Source: Paraflavitalea sp. CAU 1676 (GTDB lineage: Bacteria > Bacteroidota > Bacteroidia > Chitinophagales > Chitinophagaceae). Taken from it: 64,000 bases of DNA. The translations under genes were made by a program, and so were the position numbers. Positions within the stretch are counted from its first letter, which is position 1, and every line of letters begins with the position of its first letter. The notes beneath the pieces were generated by a model. The model was given only the letters and a program-made list of their open reading frames with translations. It was not told where the DNA came from and searched no databases. The stretch lies in NCBI RefSeq assembly GCF_029223285.1, contig NZ_JARHUJ010000001.1, positions 310,001 through 374,000 of the forward strand. Reading direction: 5' to 3'. Positions 7,068-12,967 of the stretch are shown in pieces.

Positions 7068-8585
7068 ATGAAATTCAACATCAGTCTCCGCAGGAAAGTT
7101 CCTGCTCAAAACTACGAAGGGGCAAAGGCCTTTGTGCTAACACCGGAAATGGAATTGTACACAGCCGTGGTGACCACTGCGTTGAGTGATCAATTCTACG
7201 AAGGAAGTGCGGAACGCCTGGAAAGGATCCGGGTTTTGATCTCCATCTGTGACGCGGCATTTGTAGCGAGGCTCGCCGTGTATGCACGGGAAGTTTTGAA
7301 CCTGCGGAGTATTCCGCTGGTACTTACGGTAGAACTGGCCCGAATTCACCAGGGGGATACCTTGGTGAGCCGGCTCACCGGAAGAGTTGTACAGCGTGCC
7401 GATGAAATCACTGAAATGCTGGCTTTGTATGGGCAAGCCAATAGGCGTAAAGGGAGAAAGCAATTGAACAGGCTGAGTAAACAAGTGCAGCGGGGATTGG
7501 CGACAGCCTTCAATAAGTTTGATGAGTACCAGTTTGGCAAGTACAACAGGGGCGCTCAGGTAAAACTGAAAGATGCCTTGTTCCTGGTGCATCCGCGAGC
7601 CAGCGATGAATCACAGCAAGCCTTATTTGACAAGATCGCGCAGGATACCCTTGCGAACCCATATACCTGGGAGGTGGAATTGAGCGCACTTGGTCAACTG
7701 CGCTATGTGAATGATGAGGTTAAGCGTTCTGCGTTTACAGAAAAGTGGGAGGAGTTGATCTTCAGCAAGCGACTGGGTTATATGGCCACGTTGCGCAACC
7801 TACGCAATATTCTTGAAGCAGACGTGTGTGTTGAGGCGATAGACAAGGTTTGTGCGTACCTGGCCGATCCGGTTGCTGTGGCAAAAAGCAGGCAGCTTCC
7901 TTTCCGGTTCCTGAGCGCCTGGCGGGAATTGAAACTGGTGCAACATGGTATGGTTGGAAAAGTGCTGGAGGCATTGGAGAGCGCAGTCCAACATAGTGCT
8001 GCGAACATAGCCGGGTATGATGAAAAAACTGCAGTGGTTATCGCTGCCGACGTTAGCGGTAGTATGCAGAAGCCGGTGAGTGCCAGGAGTAAAGTGCAGT
8101 TGTTTGATGTTGGTCTGATGCTGGCGATGTTGTTACAGTACAGGTGCGCGAATGTTGTTGCAGGTATGTTTGGCGATACCTGGAAAGTGATCCCGGTTCC
8201 CCGCAACCAGGTGTTGAGGAATGTGGATGAGTTGCATCGTCGGGAAGGGGAAGTAGGTTACAATACCAATGGCTTCCTGGTAATCAAAGATCTATTGCAG
8301 CAAAAACGTAGGGTAGATAAAGTAATGCTCTTTACGGATTGCCAGTTGTGGAATAGCCATGGAAGCGCGGAGCATATTGAAGATCTGTGGAAACAGTACA
8401 AGCGTATAGCGCCGCTTGCAAAATTGTACCTGTTCGATCTTGCGGGGTATGGAAATGCTCCGTTACGGATACAGAACAACGATGTATATCTGGTAGCGGG
8501 ATGGAGTGACAAGATCTTCGACGTATTGGATGCTATAGAACGCGGTGAAGATGCTTTGAAACTGATCGGTTCTATTGAGCTATAA
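7068..8585 (+). CDS. rsr: Ro60/Rsr-like TROVE domain RNA-binding protein
   Basis: A 505-residue Ro60 orthologue. The N-terminal TROVE module of helical repeats (about residues 15-310) normally forms a ring that holds misfolded RNA ends in its hole and Y RNA on its outer face. The C-terminal von Willebrand A domain (about 320-500) has the MIDAS metal motif DVSGSM and later Thr and Asp residues (GYNTNG, LFTDCQ). Known bacterial Ro proteins act in RNA quality control, stress survival and, with PNPase, RNA decay. The start is backed by GGGAGG at 7054-7059, 8 bp before ATG. Downstream are a DinB-fold gene, a tRNA array, an AAA ATPase and rtcB, a layout comparable with the Salmonella rsr-yrl-rtcBA RNA-repair operon. 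Family assignment is firm; targets here are inferred to be the array RNAs. Confidence 0.93.
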   Translation: MKFNISLRRKVPAQNYEGAKAFVLTPEMELYTAVVTTALSDQFYEGSAERLERIRVLISICDAAFVARLAVYAREVLNLRSIPLVLTVELARIHQGDTLVSRLTGRVVQRADEITEMLALYGQANRRKGRKQLNRLSKQVQRGLATAFNKFDEYQFGKYNRGAQVKLKDALFLVHPRASDESQQALFDKIAQDTLANPYTWEVELSALGQLRYVNDEVKRSAFTEKWEELIFSKRLGYMATLRNLRNILEADVCVEAIDKVCAYLADPVAVAKSRQLPFRFLSAWRELKLVQHGMVGKVLEALESAVQHSAANIAGYDEKTAVVIAADVSGSMQKPVSARSKVQLFDVGLMLAMLLQYRCANVVAGMFGDTWKVIPVPRNQVLRNVDELHRREGEVGYNTNGFLVIKDLLQQKRRVDKVMLFTDCQLWNSHGSAEHIEDLWKQYKRIAPLAKLYLFDLAGYGNAPLRIQNNDVYLVAGWSDKIFDVLDAIERGEDALKLIGSIEL

Positions 8586-8613
8586 AAAAATTATGTGCAG
8601 AAAAGGAGGATAC

Positions 8614-8646
8614 AGTAGCTCTCCCGCGATGCTGCGGGAGGCTACT
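8614..8646 (+). promoter_or_regulatory. 13-bp hairpin between Ro60-like and DinB-like genes
   Basis: AGTAGC (8614-8619) pairs with GCTACT (8641-8646) and CTCCCGC (8621-8627) with GCGGGAG (8634-8640), leaving one bulged T and a GATGCT loop. An unused AAAGGAGG (8602-8609) lies just before it with no start codon at the right distance. The hairpin could be a processing site, a translational control element, or an mRNA stabiliser. Confidence 0.6.
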
Positions 8647-8678
8647 TTCCAAAAAAAGAAAGTATGAAGGAGGATCTA

Positions 8679-9212
8679 ATGAGCAGAATTAGGGGAGAGC
8701 TGGCAAGCACTTTTAGCGAGGTGTATGGATGGTTCGACATGCAGGAAGATCAATTACATGGATTGCGGTTGAATGGTGGGTGGAGTATCGCTGAAATATT
8801 GGAACATATTTCATTAACGAATCACTACTTGTTGATCCTGATACGCAAGGGTGCCATAAAGGCCCTTGAAAAGGCGGCCCATGAAAGTTACCGCCATTTG
8901 CTGGACGGATATGATATTGATTGGGCAAAAATGGAATTGATCGGCAGGCCGGAAGCTTTTAATTGGCAGCGGCCCGATCATATGGTTCCGACTGGTGATG
9001 TCTCGCTGGACGCGGTAAAGGACAAGTTGCGCCTTCAGGAAAAGGAGTGTCTCGACCTGTTGAGTCACCTGTCCCATGGACAAGGGGTATTATATAAGAC
9101 TACAATGTCAGTGAATAACCTGGGTAAGCTCGATGTGTATCATTATATCGTTTTCCTGGTTGAGCATGCCAAAAGGCATTTGGTTCAGATGGAAAAAATA
9201 GTCATGATCTAA
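8679..9212 (+). CDS. DinB-fold (DinB_2) protein
   Basis: A 177-residue four-helix protein of the DinB/YfiT superfamily, which commonly holds a metal with three His; here LEHISLTNH near residue 45 and VEHAKRH near the C-terminus supply candidates. The ATG at 8679 is chosen over 8664 because AAGGAGG (8667-8673) lies 5 bp before it. The family contains thiol-dependent transferases and many uncharacterised proteins. It stands between the Ro60-like gene and the tRNA array (22 bp before the first tRNA), so it is probably co-transcribed with both. Its role in RNA repair, if any, is unknown. Confidence 0.8.
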   Translation: MSRIRGELASTFSEVYGWFDMQEDQLHGLRLNGGWSIAEILEHISLTNHYLLILIRKGAIKALEKAAHESYRHLLDGYDIDWAKMELIGRPEAFNWQRPDHMVPTGDVSLDAVKDKLRLQEKECLDLLSHLSHGQGVLYKTTMSVNNLGKLDVYHYIVFLVEHAKRHLVQMEKIVMI

Positions 9213-9233
9213 GAGACAGGATCATGGCTACCT

Positions 9234-9306
9234 ATAGCAGCATTCCAATTGGTTGGATACTTCGCCTGGAACGAAGAGGATGCAGGTTCGAGTCCTGCCT
9301 GCTATA
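9234..9306 (+). tRNA. tRNA-like gene, anticodon TGG (Pro-like)
   Basis: Acceptor ATAGCAG/CTGCTAT (7 bp), D arm with loop AATTGGTT, anticodon stem CTTCG/CGAAG, loop CCTGGAA, T stem GCAGG/CCTGC, T loop TTCGAGT. By position the anticodon is TGG (9267-9269) with A73. Position 33 is C instead of the near-universal T, and position 8 is C instead of T. CCA is not encoded (CAA follows). Confidence 0.8.
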
Positions 9307-9320
9307 CAAAAGAGAAATAA

Positions 9321-9391
9321 GGTCTGTTCGTCTAATGGTAGGGCCCGGGACTTTCTATCCTGAGACAGGGGTTCGATTCCCCTACAGACTT
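9321..9391 (+). tRNA. tRNA-Glu (TTC)
   Basis: Acceptor GGTCTGT/ACAGACT with a G-T first pair, D arm in the Glu style (GTCTAATGGTA), anticodon stem CGGGA/TCCTG, loop CTTTCTA with anticodon TTC at 9353-9355, T stem AGGGG/CCCCT, T loop TTCGATT. Discriminator T where Glu tRNAs usually have G. CAA follows in place of CCA. Confidence 0.85.
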
Positions 9392-9392
9392 C

Positions 9393-9463
9393 AAGCGTGT
9401 CGTAGACCAGTGTTACTTCGTCTTGAAACCGATATATGGACACTGTTCGTTTGTTACCGCTTT
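9393..9463 (+). ncRNA. Decayed tRNA-like or Y-like RNA segment
   Basis: Between two good tRNAs. Outer pairing AAGCG (9393-9397) / CGCTT (9458-9462), a D-like arm GTAG/TTAC, and TTCGTTT near the T-loop position suggest a tRNA that has lost its anticodon and T stems. An alternative fold pairs CAGTGT (9408-9413) with ACACTG (9440-9445), giving a long hairpin with paired ends, as in Y RNAs that bind Ro60. I cannot decide between them. Confidence 0.4.
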
Positions 9464-9467
9464 TCCT

Positions 9468-9538
9468 AGTCTATTAGTGTATGGGTAACGCCCCGGATTG
9501 TCGATCCGGAGAAACGGGTTCGAGTCCCGTATAGACTG
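9468..9538 (+). tRNA. tRNA-Asp (GTC)
   Basis: Acceptor AGTCTAT/ATAGACT, anticodon stem CCGGA/TCCGG, loop TTGTCGA with anticodon GTC at 9500-9502, T stem ACGGG/CCCGT, T loop TTCGAGT. Discriminator G, as expected for bacterial tRNA-Asp. CGA follows in place of CCA. A GTN anticodon of the queuosine type. Confidence 0.9.
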
Positions 9539-9553
9539 CGATATTCCTTATCT

Positions 9554-9627
9554 GGCGACCTGGTGTAATGGTAGCATGTTACCCTCATAAGGTAATCGTT
9601 CCGGTTCAAGTCCGGAGGCCGCAACCA
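9554..9627 (+). tRNA. tRNA-Met-like (CAT), CCA encoded
   Basis: Anticodon stem TTACC/GGTAA, loop CTCATAA with anticodon CAT at 9586-9588, T stem TCCGG/CCGGA, T loop TTCAAGT. The acceptor GGCGACC/GGCCGCA has two mismatches, including G1-A72 and A5-C68. Discriminator A, then CCA at 9625-9627, the only unit here with a full CCA. CAT could also be an Ile2 tRNA read after lysidine modification. The initiator-type G-C run in the anticodon stem is absent. Confidence 0.8.
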
Positions 9628-9629
9628 AC

Positions 9630-9702
9630 TGGCCTGTAGCTCAATGGTGAGAGCGGTTGCCTTATACGCAAATGGTTGTGGGTTCGATCCCCGCCAGGCC
9701 AA
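9630..9702 (+). tRNA. tRNA-Ile (TAT)
   Basis: Acceptor TGGCCTG/CAGGCCA (7 perfect pairs), D stem GCTC/GAGC, anticodon stem with four of five pairs, loop CTTATAC with anticodon TAT at 9663-9665, T stem GTGGG/CCCGC, T loop TTCGATC. A73 fits Ile. Anticodon TAT is rare in bacteria, which normally read ATA with lysidine-modified CAT. It begins 2 bp after the CCA of the preceding unit. Confidence 0.82.
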
Positions 9703-9705
9703 CAA

Positions 9706-9779
9706 TACCGGGTAGTGTAACCGGCCCAACATATCACACTTTGACTGTGATGTTCTCAGTTCGAGTCTGAGCCCGGTAT
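9706..9779 (+). tRNA. tRNA-Gln (TTG)
   Basis: Acceptor TACCGGG/CCCGGTA (7 perfect pairs), anticodon stem TCACA/TGTGA, loop CTTTGAC with anticodon TTG at 9741-9743, T stem CTCAG/CTGAG, T loop TTCGAGT. The D arm is weak. Discriminator T instead of the usual G. Only 3 bp separate it from the unit before. Confidence 0.85.
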
Positions 9780-9788
9780 CTGTTTTAT

Positions 9789-9861
9789 GTTGTCTTTAGT
9801 TTATCTGGCAAAATACCTCACTGTGAATGAGGAGTACAGGGTTCGAGCCCCGAAGACAACC
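9789..9861 (+). tRNA. tRNA-His (GTG)
   Basis: Acceptor GTTGTCT/AGACAAC, anticodon stem CCTCA/TGAGG, loop CTGTGAA with anticodon GTG at 9823-9825. The discriminator is C, the His-specific identity base, but position -1 is T rather than an encoded G. The T stem (CAGGG/CCCGA) has only three good pairs. A queuosine-type anticodon. Confidence 0.82.
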
Positions 9862-9865
9862 GAAA

Positions 9866-9936
9866 CGGCTTATAGTTCAACGGAAGAATAGTACGCTACG
9901 AACGTACAGATAGAAGTTCGAGTCTTCTTAAGCCGT
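9866..9936 (+). tRNA. tRNA-Arg (ACG)
   Basis: Acceptor CGGCTTA/TAAGCCG, D stem GTTC/GAAT, anticodon stem GTACG/CGTAC, loop CTACGAA with anticodon ACG at 9898-9900 (the inosine-edited bacterial form), T stem AGAAG/CTTCT, T loop TTCGAGT. Base 73 is T and could extend the acceptor by pairing with A at 9865. Confidence 0.87.
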
Positions 9937-9950
9937 CTACAAGTGCCGTA

Positions 9951-10062
9951 AGGAAAAGTTACTTCGACTGGGATGCAAAGGTCATAGGTTCGAATCCTAT
10001 AGCCGGCAGGAATGCTGGACTTGGCGCAGGGGTAGCGCATTGTACGAAAAAAAGCTTTTCCT
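9951..10062 (+). tRNA. Circularly permuted tRNA-Pro-like gene (TGG)
   Basis: The 3' half (9967-10008) lies upstream of the 5' half (10014-10044), joined by GGAAT. Reading 10014-10044 then 9967-10008 gives a 73-nt tRNA. The acceptor has seven pairs, with G10014 pairing C10007 and T10021 pairing A10001, and one bulged A. T8 and G9 follow, then D stem GCGC/GCGC with loop AGGGGTA, anticodon stem TTGTA/TGCAA, variable loop AGGTC, T stem ATAGG/CCTAT, T loop TTCGAAT and A73. The 7-nt loop would be ACTGGGA, anticodon TGG. The outer flanks continue the anticodon helix: CGAA (10045-10048) with TTCG (9963-9966), then CTTTTCCT (10055-10062) with AGGAAAAG (9951-9958). That places the anticodon loop as a bulge beside a 4-bp helix, much like archaeal splicing sites. 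RtcB, encoded downstream, could join such ends. Seen: the pairings. Inferred: processing. Confidence 0.72.
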
Positions 10063-10078
10063 GATTGTTGCCTTGTTT

Positions 10079-10149
10079 GGGAATATAGTTCAATGGCAGA
10101 ACGCTCCGCTGTTAACGGAAGAATGGATGTTCGACTCATCCTGTTCCCG
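10079..10149 (+). tRNA. tRNA-Asn (GTT)
   Basis: Acceptor GGGAATA/TGTTCCC, D stem GTTC/GAAC (perfect), anticodon stem CTCCG/CGGAA with one mismatch, loop CTGTTAA with anticodon GTT at 10111-10113, T stem GGATG/CATCC, T loop TTCGACT. Discriminator G fits Asn. A queuosine-type anticodon. Confidence 0.88.
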
Positions 10150-10161
10150 CGAATATTTTAT

Positions 10162-10233
10162 GGACGAATAGCTCCAATGGTAGAGCAGCCCGTTGAAGCC
10201 GGGTGTGTACAAGTTCGAATCTTGTTTCGTCCA
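10162..10233 (+). tRNA. tRNA-Phe-like (GAA)
   Basis: Acceptor GGACGAA/TTCGTCC (7 perfect pairs), D stem GCTC/GAGC, anticodon stem GCCCG/CGGGT, loop TTGAAGC giving anticodon GAA at 10095 + 100 (10195-10197), T stem ACAAG/CTTGT, T loop TTCGAAT. A73 fits Phe. The loop bases 37-38 (GC) are atypical. Confidence 0.8.
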
Positions 10234-10239
10234 CAACCT

Positions 10240-10312
10240 GCGGGTTTGATGTAATTGGCTAACAATCCGGACTCCAAATCCGGCCATGGAGGTTCGAATC
10301 CTTCAACCCGTG
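10240..10312 (+). tRNA. tRNA-Trp (CCA)
   Basis: Acceptor GCGGGTT/AACCCGT, D stem with three pairs around AATTGGCT, anticodon stem CCGGA/TCCGG, loop CTCCAAA with anticodon CCA at 10274-10276, T stem GGAGG/CCTTC, T loop TTCGAAT. Discriminator G fits Trp. It is the last unit, 51 bp before the AAA ATPase gene. Confidence 0.87.
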
Positions 10313-10363
10313 CTTTAAAACAATGTATATGCGCACTCTTGTAATGAAATAGGCAGTGTTAAG

Positions 10364-11503
10364 ATGTATTGCCCGGTATGCCTGCCGGTGCCGAATCAAC
10401 AACTGTTTAACTATTTCAATCTTACATCAATGGACAAGGCTATTGAACAGCGCGTTATCAGCGCTAATAGCGTATTTGGCAGGTACTTTATCGACTGCCA
10501 GGCTTTATATATGTATTGCTTCACTTCTATCCCGAGCATCAGCTATGTGGATGATATTGAAGGTGAAACCGCATTTGATGCCTTTCGTGAGCAATATAAG
10601 GATCATATTTCTTCGGTACACACCTACCGGTGGATCAGGCGCAAGGATAAGGATGTGGAGTTTGATGACACCGTTGTCATTCTCCATGATCGATGTGTGC
10701 TTGAGTTCGGCGAGGGATATTGCAAGATCCTTCATAATGAGGAACGAAAGGAGTTCACTTCCGGGCTTATCAGCTATTTACGGGGCTTTAAAGAAAAGCA
10801 AAGAAGAAAGCCCCTTGAGATCAACCTTATTGTCAAGAGCGGCAATTATCTTGAACTCAAAGCCATGGAGATCAAGCGGACAAAACTGGACCTGCGCCTA
10901 TTCTATGAAGACGACTTTAAAGCGGTGGATGAAAATATCCGCAAACGTCTGAATCAAAAGGACGACAAAGGCATCGTGTTATTGCACGGTTTGCCAGGGT
11001 CGGGGAAGACTACTTACCTGAGGTATCTGGTGGGGAGAATCAAAAAGAAGGTGTTGTTCCTTTCTCCCAATATTGCGTGTAGTCTGACTGATCCTGATTT
11101 TATTGATCTGCTGATCGATAACCCCAATAGCGTGGTCATTATCGAAGATGCTGAAAATGTGATCATGGACAGGCGAAGCAATCCGCAATCATCTGTTTCG
11201 AACCTGTTGAACATATCTGATGGGCTATTGTCCGACTTCCTGAATGTTCAGCTGGTATGTACTTTCAACAGTTCAGTGGCAATGATCGACCAGGCGTTGA
11301 TGCGGAAAGGGAGATTGATTGCCCGGTATGAATTCGGTAAATTGAGTATTCAAAAATCCCAGCAGCTTAGCAATCACCTGGGATTTGATAACGTTATTAA
11401 TCAGCCTAAGACCATTGCCGAAATAGCCAATCCCCACGAGGAGGCTTACCAGTCTCCGCAGGTTCAGGTTATCGGTTTCAGGAGGGCTGTTATTGAAAAT
11501 TAA
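10364..11503 (+). CDS. BCS1-like AAA ATPase
   Basis: A 379-residue AAA protein of the BCS1-like type. The N-terminal region (about 1-185) is family-specific. The ATPase core has Walker A GLPGSGKTT near residue 209, Walker B SVVIIEDAE near 252, and an Asn-containing sensor 1 (CTFNSS) followed by an arginine-finger region with MRKGRLIARYEF. Mitochondrial BCS1 is a translocase; bacterial relatives are uncharacterised but are probably ring-forming remodelers. It lies 5 bp before rtcB and directly after the tRNA array, so it may unfold or deliver damaged RNA or RNP. Start alternatives are 10364 and the internal Met at 10430; the first 22 residues look unlike a domain, so 10430 is quite possible. 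Confidence 0.85.
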   Translation: MYCPVCLPVPNQQLFNYFNLTSMDKAIEQRVISANSVFGRYFIDCQALYMYCFTSIPSISYVDDIEGETAFDAFREQYKDHISSVHTYRWIRRKDKDVEFDDTVVILHDRCVLEFGEGYCKILHNEERKEFTSGLISYLRGFKEKQRRKPLEINLIVKSGNYLELKAMEIKRTKLDLRLFYEDDFKAVDENIRKRLNQKDDKGIVLLHGLPGSGKTTYLRYLVGRIKKKVLFLSPNIACSLTDPDFIDLLIDNPNSVVIIEDAENVIMDRRSNPQSSVSNLLNISDGLLSDFLNVQLVCTFNSSVAMIDQALMRKGRLIARYEFGKLSIQKSQQLSNHLGFDNVINQPKTIAEIANPHEEAYQSPQVQVIGFRRAVIEN

Positions 11504-11508
11504 AGAGT

Positions 11509-12957
11509 ATGGCAAAGTTAAAATTGAAAGGAAAAGAATTGAGAGCGATCGGTTATCCGGAAGGTCCGGTGATCAGCATTGCTATGCATTTAATGGAACG
11601 TAACTATAAGCATCATACAGGGGAGCAGGCGCTTGAAATATTGAAACGTGTGCTGGATGCTCCCGGCGAGTTCCTGGCAGATGAGGTGTTGGCGCCTATT
11701 GCGGAACAGCTGATGCCCAAGCCCGAGCCGGAAGGTGAGGATATTCCGCTGAATCAGACCGGGGTGCAGTACAATGTATTTGGTGGTGAGTTTATTGAAT
11801 CCGGCGCGATGAACCAAATGAACCAGGCTGCCAGGCTACCTGTATCGGTTGCCGGTGCCCTGATGCCTGATGCCCATGCGGGTTATGGACTGCCGATCGG
11901 TGGTGTGCTTGCTACGGAAAATGCTGTGATTCCCTATGGCGTAGGCGTGGATATCGGTTGCAGGATGTGTTTGTCTGTTTTCGACATCGATCCTAAGGAG
12001 CTTACTCAGCGGGAAAGCTATTTCACCCGAGAGTTGAATGAGGCTACTTTATTTGGTAGCGGACGGCAATTTGACGTGATGAGTGAGCATGCAGTGATCG
12101 ATCGTCCGGAGTTTGATGATCTGCCGATCCTGAAAAGCTTGAAAGACAGGGCTGCACGGCAGCTTGGCTCTTCGGGTTCCGGAAATCATTTTGTGGAATT
12201 CGGGATCGTTGAAATAATAGATAAAGATGTTCAGCTTGGTATTGAGCCCGGTGTTTATCTTGGTTTGCTGAGCCATTCGGGGTCTAGAGCGCTGGGGGCT
12301 AATATTGCTAACCATTATACCCGAGTGGCCAAAGACAAAAGGCGTTTGCCTGGCGAAGCCCATAACCTGGCCTGGTTGAGCATGGATGAACAGGAAGGTA
12401 TTGAATATTGGTTGGCCATGAACCTGGCCGGCGATTATGCAAGTGCCTGTCATCATATTATCCATGCGAAGATCGCGAAGCAGTTGGGACGTCAGCCGTT
12501 GAAGATGGTAGAAAATCACCACAATTTTGCCTGGAAGGAAATGTATGAAGACCGGGAGGTGATCGTGCACCGGAAAGGGGCGACCCCGGCAGGGAAAGAT
12601 GTATTGGGTATTATCCCCGGGTCCATGACTGCCCCTGGTTTCATTGTAAAGGGGAAAGGTGAAGCTGCGTCATTATTCTCCGCTTCGCATGGTGCCGGAA
12701 GAAAGATGAGCCGTACGGCTGCACTGAACTCCATCACCAAAAATGCTTTAAATGACATGTTAACCAAGCATGGTGTAAAGCTCCTGGGTGGTGGTTTGGA
12801 TGAAGCGCCTCATGCCTATAAGGACATTCATACCGTGATGAACGCGCAACAGCATCTTGTGGATACTGTAGGGGCGTTCTATCCGAAGATCGTGAAGATG
12901 GATGGTACAGCTCCCAAGCCCTGGATGAAGAAGGGGCAGGATATTGTGGGAGAGTAG
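11509..12957 (+). CDS. rtcB: RNA-splicing ligase RtcB
   Basis: A 482-residue RtcB. The enzyme joins RNA 2',3'-cyclic phosphate or 3'-phosphate ends to 5'-OH ends using GTP and Mn2+; in archaea and animals it is the tRNA-splicing ligase. Family motifs are visible: MPDAHAGYGLPIGGV, the metal site GVGVDIGCRM with the key Cys, SGSGNHFVEFG, HSGSR, ENHHNFAW, HRKGATPA, and the guanylylated His region SASHGAGRKMSR. No rtcA is present, so ends with plain 3'-phosphate would rely on RtcB itself. It is the last gene of the Ro60-tRNA-AAA set. Candidate substrates are the adjacent tRNAs after anticodon cleavage, and the permuted tRNA. Confidence 0.96.
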   Translation: MAKLKLKGKELRAIGYPEGPVISIAMHLMERNYKHHTGEQALEILKRVLDAPGEFLADEVLAPIAEQLMPKPEPEGEDIPLNQTGVQYNVFGGEFIESGAMNQMNQAARLPVSVAGALMPDAHAGYGLPIGGVLATENAVIPYGVGVDIGCRMCLSVFDIDPKELTQRESYFTRELNEATLFGSGRQFDVMSEHAVIDRPEFDDLPILKSLKDRAARQLGSSGSGNHFVEFGIVEIIDKDVQLGIEPGVYLGLLSHSGSRALGANIANHYTRVAKDKRRLPGEAHNLAWLSMDEQEGIEYWLAMNLAGDYASACHHIIHAKIAKQLGRQPLKMVENHHNFAWKEMYEDREVIVHRKGATPAGKDVLGIIPGSMTAPGFIVKGKGEAASLFSASHGAGRKMSRTAALNSITKNALNDMLTKHGVKLLGGGLDEAPHAYKDIHTVMNAQQHLVDTVGAFYPKIVKMDGTAPKPWMKKGQDIVGE

Positions 12958-12967
12958 GGCTTATGGT

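Noticed and set aside
9224-10287. Several open frames of 65-89 codons on both strands across the tRNA array
   Set aside because: They lie over well-folded tRNA genes and have no domain features; they are by-products of structured RNA sequence.
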